64,000 bases of DNA from an uncultured Parabacteroides sp. Its GTDB lineage: Bacteria; Bacteroidota; Bacteroidia; Bacteroidales; Tannerellaceae. Shown one piece after another: positions 26,041 to 34,581 of this stretch. Position 1 is the stretch's first letter, and each line of letters begins with the position of its first letter. Under the pieces are notes generated by a model. The model was not told the origin of the DNA, made no database searches, and saw nothing but the letters and a program-made list of their open reading frames with translations. Both the position numbers and the translations under genes were made by a program. Where the stretch lies: the NCBI GenBank assembly GCA_934725305.1, contig CAKVBA010000007.1, positions 1 to 64,000 of the forward strand. The letters are read 5' to 3'.

Positions 26041-26122
26041 GGCGGTGCGTCATAATTGCAATTTGTTGCGTTGCTTATGGATTCAATATAGGAGCCTTAC
26101 ATTTTACTAATTCTGACGCATC
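26041..26122. repeat. 82-bp hairpin repeat, copy 1
   Basis: GGCGGTGCGTCA at the left and TGACGCATC at the right pair imperfectly. The body aligns along its length with the 85-bp element at 56577: shared TTGCAA, GGATTC and CTAATTCTGAC. It lies between the convergent C1 peptidase and HhH genes. Confidence 0.72.
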
Positions 26123-26125
26123 TGA

Positions 26126-26165
26126 AAAGGGGCTGTATCAAATGATTGTTTTGACACAGCCCTTT
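26126..26165. terminator. Terminator hairpin between convergent genes
   Basis: AAAGGGGCTGT pairs with ACAGCCCTTT, extended inward by TCAAA/TTTGA. It belongs to the same stem family as the hairpins at 10244 and 41046. Confidence 0.8.
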
Positions 26166-26230
26166 CTTTGTATAGACAGCAGCTGTGGCGAACACGGTTC
26201 GAAATGGGTACGAATGTTCCCAAAAAGGAA

Positions 26231-26932
26231 TCATTCAAACGAGAGATAGGGAAGAAGTCGTGCTCGGTCGGCTTCAGTAAATTCTTCGAGCAACTGCAGG
26301 TTTTCCCATCCAGTCAGTCTCTTTTTCTGTTTGACCAGCCGTTTGATAGTTTTTGCCTGCTGATAATTGATGTAGGGATGAGCTGATAGCTCTTTGATGC
26401 TACATTTGTTTACCTCCAGTTTGTTGATGAGCGAAGCATCCACCTTAAACCATCTTTTAAGAGCTTCGTATCGTTCAGAATCCATTCCATAGACCTCTTG
26501 TAGCTGTGAGACATCATAAAAACCACCCAATAGCTTACGAAATTTGACGATTCGCTGTGAAAAGGCATTCCCGATGCCAGGCACCATTTTCAGTTGCGTA
26601 GAATCAGCTCTATTCAGCTCAACAACGGTTCCTTCGGGATACTTCTGTTGTTTGGGATACTTCTGTTGGAATAGTTGCTTTTTGCGTGAAGGACGTTCCT
26701 GTTTCGGTGGAGCAGCTGTAATAGTCACTTTAGTAGATGTATCCAGTTGGGCTGTAACTGTTGGATCGTTTTCATGGATAGGTTGTTGTTGGCCTTCGAC
26801 AATCATATTTGTTGTTGTTTGGGGAGAATCTGTAAGCAAGAGAGTTGTCCATGCAGCGGCTATCAAGCCCGTAAGAACGGTCAATGCCAACCGTTCGCCC
26901 TTTGAGAAGTAGAAAAAATCACGCCAGTTCAT
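26231..26932 (-). CDS. Membrane-anchored helix-hairpin-helix (ComEA-like) protein
   Basis: 233 residues. A single N-terminal membrane helix (LALTVLTGLIAAAWTTLLL, about residues 15-33) is followed by a linker rich in Pro/Gln/Lys and then tandem HhH motifs: VELNRADSTQLKMVPGIG near 104, and KLEVNKCSIKELSAHPYI near 170. It resembles ComEA-type DNA-binding proteins, which suggests DNA binding or uptake, but the role in this lineage is unproven. Confidence 0.86.
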   Translation of the reverse strand: MNWRDFFYFSKGERLALTVLTGLIAAAWTTLLLTDSPQTTTNMIVEGQQQPIHENDPTVTAQLDTSTKVTITAAPPKQERPSRKKQLFQQKYPKQQKYPEGTVVELNRADSTQLKMVPGIGNAFSQRIVKFRKLLGGFYDVSQLQEVYGMDSERYEALKRWFKVDASLINKLEVNKCSIKELSAHPYINYQQAKTIKRLVKQKKRLTGWENLQLLEEFTEADRARLLPYLSFE

Positions 26933-26968
26933 AGTAGGTCCGGTTTATTTTTAGAGTTTATACTTTGG

Positions 26969-26976
26969 CAAAGATA
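26969..26976 (-). promoter_or_regulatory. -7 box for the HhH gene
   Basis: Minus-strand TATCTTTG (TAnnTTTG), 37 bases before the ATG at 26932. Confidence 0.5.
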
Positions 26977-27018
26977 GTCATTTTAGCCTGAATTGGTCAT
27001 TCGATCGAGGATAAAGAA

Positions 27019-27108
27019 AAGGCGGATGATAAGTTGATCTATCCTAATTGTAAACTGCATTACTTTGCTCTTTACAAATTCGGATACAACCTCTTTATCA
27101 TCCGCCTT
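27019..27108 (-). terminator. Long imperfect hairpin after the NSS transporter gene
   Basis: Outer arms AAGGCGGATGATAA and TTATCATCCGCCTT pair perfectly over 14 bp. Inside, GTTG/CAAC, TATCC/GGATA and AATTGTAAA/TTTACAAATT continue the stem. It lies 21 bases after the transporter stop. Confidence 0.8.
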
Positions 27109-27129
27109 CTTGTTTTTATCCGATTCGAT

Positions 27130-28488
27130 TTAGATAAGCCATTTCAACAGTCCCAATTCGTTTAGGAAGATCGCTGCGATTGCAATGGGGCAGAAATATT
27201 TGATAATAAAAGCATAGGTGTTGAAGAAATAGAAAGGAATGCTGTTATGATTGGTCAGCTCATCTTTCAAGATCTTCTTATCAATACGTTTGCTCACGAA
27301 GATACAGATCAGCATACCGCCCAAAGGCATCATGATTTTCGCTGTCAGATAGTCCAAAATGTCAAAGAAGTTCAATCCAAAAATGGTATAATCGCTCAAT
27401 ACGCCCAAAGAGAGTGAACTGAGCACACCAAATAGGGCTGCAATGATTGAGGTTACATAAGCGGCTTTTGTACGTGACAGATGGTATTCTTCGTGCACAT
27501 AGGCTGTTACCACTTCATGAAGAGAAATAGTTGATGTCAAAGCAGCCAGAGCCAATAAGACAAAGAAGATTAGTGACCACAGATTGCCAAATGGCAATTG
27601 GTTGAATACGTTGGGCAGAGTAATGAACACCAGTTCGGCTCCGGCTGTTGGTTCAATACCAAAGCTGAAGACAGCAGGGAAAATCATTATACCAGCCAGT
27701 AGCGCTACGAGAGTGTTTATGATAGTAACTTGGATTGCTGTAGATTGTAGGTTTGTGTCATCCGAGAAGTAGGACGCATAGGTAATAAGTCCGCCCATGC
27801 CAAGACTTAGACCAAAGAAAGTCTGTCCCAAGGCACTCAAGATAACGGATGAGGTGATTTTGTCAAAATCGGGATAAAACAGATATACAAGACCCTCTTT
27901 GGCTCCGTCGAGTGTGAGCGCACGGATACATAAGATGATGAGGATCAGAAACAGAGCCGGCATCATTACCTTTGAAGCTCTTTCAATACCTTTTTCCACT
28001 CCAAAAGAGATAACAGCATGTGTAAGTCCGATAAAGGCAACTGTCCAAAAGATAGGTCGGAAGATGCTGGTAGAGAAATCTTTGAAGCTTTGGGTGAAGT
28101 CTGCTGCAGTTTTCCCGTCTAATGAACCACTCAGTGCTTGCCAGATATATTCGAGCGTCCAGCCTGATACTACCGAGTAGAAGCCAAAAATGAAAAAGGC
28201 AGCCAACACGCCGTTATAGCCGATGATAGTCCAATGTGTGTTGGGTGCTAATTGCTTAAACGCGCCGGCTGCATTACTGCGAGAGCGGCGTCCGATAAAG
28301 AATTCAGCAAGCATAATAGGTACACCAAACAGGAGGGTACAGATTATAAAAACTAAAAGGAAGGCTCCACCACCGTTGGAACCCACCATGTAGGGAAAGC
28401 GCCAGATGCTTCCTAAACCAACGGCACAACCTACAGTGGCCAGTAAAACACCTATTTTACTTCCAAATGTTGCTCTGTTGTTTGTCAT
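27130..28488 (-). CDS. Sodium-dependent transporter of the NSS (SNF) family
   Basis: LeuT/MhsT-fold Na+-driven symporter, 452 residues, about eleven membrane helices. The helix-1 signature VGCAVGLGSIWRFPYMVGSNGGGAF starts near residue 17 and contains the unwound Na+/substrate site. The 450-residue length fits bacterial eleven-helix members such as MhsT. The substrate is probably an amino acid. It follows the LolD-like gene by 30 bases and may share its transcript with tcdA. Confidence 0.92.
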   Translation of the reverse strand: MTNNRATFGSKIGVLLATVGCAVGLGSIWRFPYMVGSNGGGAFLLVFIICTLLFGVPIMLAEFFIGRRSRSNAAGAFKQLAPNTHWTIIGYNGVLAAFFIFGFYSVVSGWTLEYIWQALSGSLDGKTAADFTQSFKDFSTSIFRPIFWTVAFIGLTHAVISFGVEKGIERASKVMMPALFLILIILCIRALTLDGAKEGLVYLFYPDFDKITSSVILSALGQTFFGLSLGMGGLITYASYFSDDTNLQSTAIQVTIINTLVALLAGIMIFPAVFSFGIEPTAGAELVFITLPNVFNQLPFGNLWSLIFFVLLALAALTSTISLHEVVTAYVHEEYHLSRTKAAYVTSIIAALFGVLSSLSLGVLSDYTIFGLNFFDILDYLTAKIMMPLGGMLICIFVSKRIDKKILKDELTNHNSIPFYFFNTYAFIIKYFCPIAIAAIFLNELGLLKWLI

Positions 28489-28518
28489 ATAAGTATTGTA
28501 TTAATAAGTAGTTTACAA

Positions 28519-29169
28519 TTAAGATACTTTGCCATCTTTGATATGAATGACCCGGTCGGCTTGTGCAGCCAACAGTTCATCGTGTGTCACGATTATGAAG
28601 GTCTGATTCATCTGTTTCCTCAATTCAAAGAAGAGAGCGTGAAGTTCCTCTTTGTTTTGAGTATCGAGGCTGCCTGACGGTTCATCAGCCAGAATAACGG
28701 CCGGATGATTAATCAGAGCTCGTGCCACAGCTACGCGTTGTTTTTCTCCTCCGGAAAGTTCGGCCGGTTTGTGACTCATGCGGTCTGTCAGCTTGAGGAA
28801 GTCGAGTGTCTCTTTTGCCCTTTTCTCGGCCACAGAGGGTTTCTCCTTGGCAATCAAGGCCGGAATCATCACATTTTCCAGTGCTGTAAATTCGGGGAGT
28901 AACTGATGGAACTGAAAGACAAAGCCAATATTGCGGTTACGAAAGGCTGCCAACTCTTTGTCGTTGAGCCGTCCGGTCTCAGTTCCATTAATCATTAAAC
29001 GTCCGCTGTCGGGAGAGTCTAATGTACCAATGATTTGTAGCAAGGTTGTCTTGCCGGCTCCGCTGGGACCAACAATAGCAACCACCTCGCCCTTCTCAAT
29101 CGTAAGATCGATACCTTTCAGTACTTGCAAAGTACCAAAGCTCTTGGTTATTCCTTCAGTTTGTATCAT
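28519..29169 (-). CDS. LolD-like ABC transporter ATP-binding protein
   Basis: Cytoplasmic ATPase of 216 residues. Walker [11 protein letters not shown] is near 35, the signature [15 protein letters not shown] near 138, Walker [10 protein letters not shown] near 157 and the H-loop TH near 196. The closest match is the LolD/MacB group, which moves lipoproteins or drives mechanotransmission. No permease is adjacent, so the partner is encoded elsewhere. It starts one base after tcdA ends. Confidence 0.88.
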   Translation of the reverse strand: MIQTEGITKSFGTLQVLKGIDLTIEKGEVVAIVGPSGAGKTTLLQIIGTLDSPDSGRLMINGTETGRLNDKELAAFRNRNIGFVFQFHQLLPEFTALENVMIPALIAKEKPSVAEKRAKETLDFLKLTDRMSHKPAELSGGEKQRVAVARALINHPAVILADEPSGSLDTQNKEELHALFFELRKQMNQTFIIVTHDELLAAQADRVIHIKDGKVS

Positions 29170-29170
29170 A

Positions 29171-29884
29171 TCAAATATTTCGTATCACGTATGAGGCCAA
29201 AAAGCAGCCAAATGTAGCAGGCATATAAGATACAGTTCCGGTAGTGGTGCGTTTACACAGCTCATTATCTACCTCGATGATGGCATCAGGATTGGCTATC
29301 TCGGTAGAAAACACCACGGGAATACCTTTATTGACACCCATTCCACGCAGGCGTTTGCGTACAGCCTTGGCCAAAGCACAGTTTGATGTCTTTGACAGAT
29401 CCGCTATTTTTATCTGAGAAGGATCAATTTTTGCTCCGGCTCCCATGGATGAAACAATAGGAATATGTCGGGTGAAGGCATGGTACATTAAGAATACTTT
29501 CGGACTTAAGGAGTCAATGGCATCCACAACAAAGTCATACGTTGTCAGGTCCAGAATCTCTTCAGTACGTTCGTCTCGCAGGAATTCATTGATAACCGTC
29601 AGCTTCAGTTCCGGGTTGATGTCTTTCAGACGTTGTCCGACCACTTCTGCTTTGGGCTGTCCTAATGTGGAATGCAGAGCAGGCAATTGACGGTTGATAT
29701 TGCTTTCGCCCACGGTATCCGCATCAATGATGGTCATTCGACCGATACCGGCACGACAGATCATTTCGGCTGCATAGGCTCCTACGCCTCCCAGTCCGAC
29801 TACCAACACATGGCATTGAGCCAAATGTTCTGTCCGTTCTTTTCCGAATAATAATTCAGTACGTGTATTCCAACTGTAACTCAT
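29171..29884 (-). CDS. tcdA: tRNA threonylcarbamoyladenosine dehydratase (ThiF/MoeB fold)
   Basis: E1-like ATP-dependent enzyme that cyclises t6A to ct6A at tRNA position 37. 237 residues. The N-terminal [13 protein letters not shown] and the glycine-rich [16 protein letters not shown] near 27 bind [18 protein letters not shown] lies near 63 and [12 protein letters not shown] near 120, as in TcdA (CsdL). It heads the small operon tcdA-lolD-like-NSS transporter. Confidence 0.91.
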   Translation of the reverse strand: MSYSWNTRTELLFGKERTEHLAQCHVLVVGLGGVGAYAAEMICRAGIGRMTIIDADTVGESNINRQLPALHSTLGQPKAEVVGQRLKDINPELKLTVINEFLRDERTEEILDLTTYDFVVDAIDSLSPKVFLMYHAFTRHIPIVSSMGAGAKIDPSQIKIADLSKTSNCALAKAVRKRLRGMGVNKGIPVVFSTEIANPDAIIEVDNELCKRTTTGTVSYMPATFGCFLASYVIRNI

Positions 29885-29900
29885 TTATACTTTTTGCTCA

Positions 29901-29908
29901 CAAAAGTA
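29901..29908 (-). promoter_or_regulatory. -7 box for tcdA
   Basis: Minus-strand TACTTTTG (TAnnTTTG), 17 bases before the ATG at 29884. The rest of the 327-bp divergent gap to 30211 holds no gene or repeat that I can support. Confidence 0.5.
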
Positions 29909-30180
29909 ATAAATCTGATGTTTAGTATGGTATGTTTGATTGATTTCTTTGCAGCCGAAGCCTAAACGACTTTTTACGGGCGGCGAAATACATTTCCCGA
30001 ACTCTGAAGCCTATTGGCTGCGCTGTCATGCTAGTTTTGCCAACGGATGTATTGTATGTAGCTGTTCCTTTTGGAGCAGAAGGAAAATGTTAAGAGCAGA
30101 GAGAAGTATCAATAGGTATGTTGTGAGTAGTCGTAACAGCTTTGTAATATCTATGACGCAGGGTTGAAATAGCCGTATTA

Positions 30181-30188
30181 TACTTTTG
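30181..30188 (+). promoter_or_regulatory. -7 box for the PiT transporter gene
   Basis: TACTTTTG (TAnnTTTG), 24 bases before the ATG at 30212. No Pho-box-like direct repeats were recognised. Confidence 0.5.
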
Positions 30189-30211
30189 TGGCAAAATCAT
30201 AACAGGTATAT

Positions 30212-32467
30212 ATGGAGACATTTTATTTATTTCTCGTCATTTTTCTATTTGTTCTGGCCGTTGTCGATCTGTCGGTTGGTGTCAGCAATGATGCTGTCAA
30301 CTTCCTGAATTCGGCCATTGGTTCGAAGGCAGCTTCGTTCAAAGCTATTATCGTAATAGCCGCAGTGGGTATCTTCATTGGAGCTTCGTTTTCGAATGGT
30401 ATGATGGATATTGCCAGGCATGGCATTTATCAGCCTCAATACTTCTATTTCTCTGAGGTAATGTGTATTCTGGCAGCCGTGATGTTGACCGATGTGGTAT
30501 TGTTGGATATCTTTAATTCATTGGGAATGCCTACATCAACAACCGTATCCATGGTGTTTGAATTGGTAGGTGGCACTGTTGCCATTGCTTTGATGAAGAT
30601 TTCCAGTTCTAATGGTATGTTGCAGTTGGGCGATCTGTTGAATACCGAAAAGGCCTTTACGGTGATATTGGGCATCTTCCTTTCTGTGGCCATTGCCTTT
30701 TTCTTTGGTATATTAGTTCAGTATATATCTCGTATCCTTTTTACCTTTAACTATAAGAAGAATTCAAACTATTTCATTGGACTCTTTGGCGGTGTGGCTG
30801 CTACCTCTATCATCTATTTTATGTTGATCAAAGGATTGAAAGACAGCTCTTTTATGGATGCAGATATGAAAGAGTTGATCCATGCTAATACCACAGCGAT
30901 TGTGTGGAACTGTCTGATTGCTTTCACGGTATTGATGCAGATACTACATTGGCTGAAAATAAATGTCTTTAAGATAGTGATCTTGATGGGTACTTTTGCT
31001 TTGGCCTTGGCCTTTGCCGGTAACGACTTGGTGAACTTTATCGGTGTTCCTTTGGTGGGATATTCTTCCTATATGGACTTGATGGCACAAGGAGGAACCA
31101 CGACAACCGATACCTTCTTGATGACTTCTCTGCTGGAGCCGGCTAAGACTCCATGGTATTTCTTGGTTGGAGCGGGTCTGATCATGGTATTTGCCTTGGC
31201 AACCTCTAAGAAAGCCCATAATGTGGTAAAGACCTCTTTGGACTTATCTCGTCAGTCTGAGGGTGATGAAAACTTCGGTACTTCACCGGTAGCACGCGTT
31301 TTGGTCCGTACTTGCAGCAATATGTCTGCTGCAGTGTTGAATGTGATTCCCGATTCTACTAAGAATTGGATTGATAGCCGTTTCAATCTGAACGAGATGA
31401 TTTTGGAAGACAAAGCCAGCTTTGACTTGGTGAGAGCTTCTGTCAATGTGGTGCTTTCGGGTCTGTTGATTGCTATCGGTACCTCTATGAAATTGCCTTT
31501 GTCAACCACATACGTAGCCTTCATGGTCGCAATGGGTAGTTCGTTGGCCGACCGTGCTTGGGGCCGTGAAAGTGCAGTCTATCGCATCACAGGAGTGTTG
31601 TCGGTCATCGGTGGTTGGTTTATCACTGCCGGAGCGGCTTTCTCAATCTGTTTCATCGTAGCGTTGTTGATCTATCTGGGAGGAATTCCGGCTTTGGCCG
31701 CTATGATTGGTTTAGCTATTTATTCATTGGTTCGCAGTCATCTGGCCTATAAGAAGAAATTGCGTAAAGAGGCATTGAAAGAAGAGGTGAATACAACGGT
31801 TGCCAAGCTGCGCAATACAACAGATACACGCGAAGCTTTGTCTCTGTTTCGTGAGCATAGCCGTGAGGAGTTACAATCCGATCTGTTGTTTGCATCAGAG
31901 ACGTTGGCTAAGTCGGTCTATGGCTTTATGAATGAAAACCTGAAAGAACTCAAACATGTGTTGCAGGATATTGCAGATAAAAAGGTTCATCTGAAACAGG
32001 TGAAGCGAGTGGGTACTTTGGGTGTTACTCAGCTTGATCACGACATTGCTGTGGAGAAAGGGTTATACTATTATCAAGGTAATGATTTTGCCAGTGAGAT
32101 CGTGTTCTGTATTTCCCGTTTGGCCGAGCCGGCTAAGGAACATATTGATAACAACTTCAATCCGCTAAGTGAGGCGCAGAAGCAAGACTTTGGCGCAATG
32201 ATGGAAAAGATAACTGACTACTTGAACCGTTGTGCCGAAATGATAGGTTCTAACAACTACACAAACCTATATAGCATGGTAAATGATTCAGCTTTGTTGA
32301 AAGAGGAGTTGATAGCATTGAAGCGTGCAGAATTGAAGCGTATCCAAGGACAGAGTGGCAGCACCAAGGTGAGCATGGCTTATCTGAATATGGTGCAAGA
32401 GGTTCAGAATGTGGTGTCATTCTCTTGCAATCTGATTAAGGTCAGCCGAAAGTTCCAAAAGGAATAA
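30212..32467 (+). CDS. PiT-family inorganic phosphate transporter with C-terminal soluble domain
   Basis: Low-affinity phosphate permease, 751 residues. The two PHO4 repeats are visible: GVSNDAVNFLNSAIGSK near residue 24 and the inverted-repeat partner KLPLSTTYVAFMVAMGSSLADRAWGR near 430. GNDLVNFIGVP lies near 270 and GMPTSTTVSMVFELVGG near 107. After about residue 510 the hydrophobic segments stop and a charged helical region of some 240 residues follows, which resembles a fused PhoU-like domain (inference). PiT proteins without it are about 350-500 residues. It is transcribed alone. Confidence 0.92.
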   Translation: METFYLFLVIFLFVLAVVDLSVGVSNDAVNFLNSAIGSKAASFKAIIVIAAVGIFIGASFSNGMMDIARHGIYQPQYFYFSEVMCILAAVMLTDVVLLDIFNSLGMPTSTTVSMVFELVGGTVAIALMKISSSNGMLQLGDLLNTEKAFTVILGIFLSVAIAFFFGILVQYISRILFTFNYKKNSNYFIGLFGGVAATSIIYFMLIKGLKDSSFMDADMKELIHANTTAIVWNCLIAFTVLMQILHWLKINVFKIVILMGTFALALAFAGNDLVNFIGVPLVGYSSYMDLMAQGGTTTTDTFLMTSLLEPAKTPWYFLVGAGLIMVFALATSKKAHNVVKTSLDLSRQSEGDENFGTSPVARVLVRTCSNMSAAVLNVIPDSTKNWIDSRFNLNEMILEDKASFDLVRASVNVVLSGLLIAIGTSMKLPLSTTYVAFMVAMGSSLADRAWGRESAVYRITGVLSVIGGWFITAGAAFSICFIVALLIYLGGIPALAAMIGLAIYSLVRSHLAYKKKLRKEALKEEVNTTVAKLRNTTDTREALSLFREHSREELQSDLLFASETLAKSVYGFMNENLKELKHVLQDIADKKVHLKQVKRVGTLGVTQLDHDIAVEKGLYYYQGNDFASEIVFCISRLAEPAKEHIDNNFNPLSEAQKQDFGAMMEKITDYLNRCAEMIGSNNYTNLYSMVNDSALLKEELIALKRAELKRIQGQSGSTKVSMAYLNMVQEVQNVVSFSCNLIKVSRKFQKE

Positions 32468-32528
32468 GTTTATGCTATAAGTCCGGACGCACTACTTTGG
32501 AAAAAGGACGGGCATAGGCTAACAGAGG

Positions 32529-32573
32529 ACAGTTTATAGACTAATAATTGAAAAGTCTATAGGCTGTTTTTTA
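32529..32573 (+). terminator. Terminator after the PiT gene
   Basis: ACAGTTTATAGACT pairs with AGTCTATAGGCTGT over 14 bp (two G-U pairs) around an 11-nt loop and is followed by TTTTTTA. Confidence 0.8.
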
Positions 32574-32704
32574 CGGGTTGACTCGTTTTTTATATAGTTT
32601 ACCCGTTGGTGGAATTAATTGGTGCAACAATCAGGTTGTCTTTGGGTGGCTAAAGGCGAGAGGCTTGTATATTCCTTCCTAAAAATACAATAAGTCGATG
32701 AATA

Positions 32705-33040
32705 GACAAGAGATCATAAACCCAGTCAAAACGGAGTAGTCTATTTCCGGAAATTGGGTGCCTATTCCTTTCCAACGGAGTGCCTACTCAATCCGAACGG
32801 AGTGCCTACCCAATTTCAAAAAAGTCCCTACCCTTTTTTCAAAAAGTCTATAGACTAATCCCGGAAAGGCTATAGAGTATTGAAAGACAGTCTATAACCT
32901 CTTTTTAGAGGCGGTTTGTCCCGAGCCGGATTCATCGGTTAATTTCCGCGGATTCGCCCATTGTTTCAGCTGGATTCGTTGTCTGTTTTTAGCAAATAGC
33001 AATCCTGATAAATTACAATAACTATTCCTTGGTCAATTCC
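32705..33040 (-). repeat. 22-bp-period degenerate array C
   Basis: It occupies most of the 600-bp gap between the convergent PiT and WbqC genes. CGGAGT or derived anchors step by 22 bp: 32732, 32776, 32798, then AGT-type anchors 32823, 32845, 32867 and 32889. Farther right, GGATTC at 32928, 32950 and 32972 also steps by 22. Read on the minus strand, its units come in the same order as arrays B and D (ATCC-type, TATAGACT-type, GTAGGCACTCCG-type, then the terminal ATAGACTACTCCG). This argues for copying of a whole array. Confidence 0.87.
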
Positions 33041-33068
33041 GCCAACGGATATAGTTTCGATAATCTTT

Positions 33069-33692
33069 CTACTTCACAATAGAATCTCTTATTACCAAAA
33101 TGCTTTCCGGTCCCATGTTAAATAGTAGATCAGCAATACTCAGATTGGGCAGAAAACCATGCTTCTCTTGAAAGACTTGATAATAGCTTTTGGGAGCGAA
33201 CGATGGATCAGCCATAGGCTGGCGAGGGCGTATCGCTTCACGGAAATCATGACACACTTCGGGCTGATATTCCGTGGTCTGTTGGATAGAAGGCTGCAGA
33301 TCGATTAGATGCAGGACTGTCTCTTGTAGTGCATCGTTGAAGTCCATTAGAAATTCGTAACGCTTTTCGTAGAACGGAGCAAAATCCTCTTCGTAATACT
33401 CAAAGAACGGACTCATGTTATAGGCCGATAAGATGGCATTCCAATGCAGATGTCTCCAGTTGCCATGATCAGAGATGCGGATATCTTTTGTGAGACATTT
33501 CAGCGTGTCGGGCTTGATGATTGGCACCGATAGCGTTAGAGGACCGTTGGCCGTTGCAATGGTGCAGCGGTTTCGATAAGTCTGTTTTATATAGTTTTCG
33601 GCTGTTTCAATATAGACGTTTTCATATTGGAGCAGCTTGCAATAATACTGAATAGGAGCCAGGTAGGCCGTGGATAGATGAACGGTTTGCAT
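33069..33692 (-). CDS. WbqC-family protein
   Basis: 207-residue member of the WbqC/DUF family, seen in O-antigen and other polysaccharide loci and as a conserved gene beside dapB/lepB in Bacteroidales. The N-terminal STAYLAPIQYYCKL and the GNWRHLHWNAILSAYNMSPFFEYY region near 80 are characteristic. No catalytic residues are established for the family. It starts two bases after the signal peptidase paralogue ends, so it is the last gene of the dapB-lepB operon. Confidence 0.88.
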   Translation of the reverse strand: MQTVHLSTAYLAPIQYYCKLLQYENVYIETAENYIKQTYRNRCTIATANGPLTLSVPIIKPDTLKCLTKDIRISDHGNWRHLHWNAILSAYNMSPFFEYYEEDFAPFYEKRYEFLMDFNDALQETVLHLIDLQPSIQQTTEYQPEVCHDFREAIRPRQPMADPSFAPKSYYQVFQEKHGFLPNLSIADLLFNMGPESILVIRDSIVK

Positions 33693-33694
33693 AA

Positions 33695-34564
33695 TTAGCG
33701 TATGGGTTTAAAGATTCGTTGTGGCTGTACACTGAACCAACAGAACAGAGCATGACCGATCATGTGGTTGGCCGGTATAAAGCCTAAATGGCGTGAATCA
33801 ATGCCATTGTTGGTATTGTCTGACAACACCCAATAGTAATTCTGATTGAAGAAGAAGAATGTTGTCTCTTTACCATCTATAAATAGCTTGTCGTCTTTGA
33901 TGATTGCCTTTCCATGTGTCTCTGCCAAGATTGCTTCCCGACAGGCTTGGAGCGAATTGGCATCTAAACGGTAGGCACGTCCTTTTTGTGGAACAATCAG
34001 GCGATAGCTTTCCGTAGATTCTTGTTGAAACAGCTCTTTGTCTGAGTAGGGCAACTCCTCTTTCAGCTGATAGGCCTCAAAAGCTGTCAGATCTAAGCTG
34101 ATACCGTCCAATTCGGCCTTGCGGTTGCGAACAGGTATCTTTAGCGTGTCCATAGCAGCCAAGAAGGCAGATTGGATGTTTTGTTTGACAATGTATCGGC
34201 TGACTGTACGCGGAGAGCGTGGAATCTGGAGACCATTGACACTGAAGCCATGATTATCCACCCGTATGGTGTCTCCGGGCATGCCTATCAGGCGACTGAC
34301 AAAAAGAGGTTGAGTGGCGGTATCTTTCAGCAGCGGACTCGTGAAAAGTACCACACGGTTGCGTCCGGGATTTCCTTTTATCGTGAGCTTGTTGACAAGG
34401 ATGAAGTCGCCTTTATGAAGCGCCTCCTCCATCGCATCGGTTGATATTCGGTAGGAGGCGATTCCATATTGGCGTACCACCATGACAATGACAGCTAACA
34501 GCAGAACAGCTAATAGTCTGAGCCCTGTTTTGAGAGCCATAGATCGGTGGTTTGAAACTGACAT
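33695..34564 (-). CDS. S26 signal peptidase paralogue, catalytic residues apparently lost
   Basis: 289 residues with one N-terminal membrane helix (about 17-34) and the overall SPase I fold. The position of the catalytic serine (SxSMxPTL in the family) reads STDAMEEALHKGDF, with alanine instead of serine. The general-base lysine that precedes RxxGxPGD reads FVSRLIGMPGDT, with serine instead of lysine. The C-terminal box is SDNTNNGIDSR rather than GDNxxNSxDSR. It is therefore probably inactive and may assist the intact LepB encoded immediately upstream. Start: ATG at 34564; an ATG at 34540 is also possible. Confidence 0.88.
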   Translation of the reverse strand: MSVSNHRSMALKTGLRLLAVLLLAVIVMVVRQYGIASYRISTDAMEEALHKGDFILVNKLTIKGNPGRNRVVLFTSPLLKDTATQPLFVSRLIGMPGDTIRVDNHGFSVNGLQIPRSPRTVSRYIVKQNIQSAFLAAMDTLKIPVRNRKAELDGISLDLTAFEAYQLKEELPYSDKELFQQESTESYRLIVPQKGRAYRLDANSLQACREAILAETHGKAIIKDDKLFIDGKETTFFFFNQNYYWVLSDNTNNGIDSRHLGFIPANHMIGHALFCWFSVQPQRIFKPIR

Positions 34565-34581
34565 CACAATGTGTTATACTA

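Noticed and set aside
29940-30167. 75-codon frame in the tcdA-PiT gap
   Set aside because: No recognisable motif, signal or ribosome site; composition does not resemble coding sequence of its neighbours.
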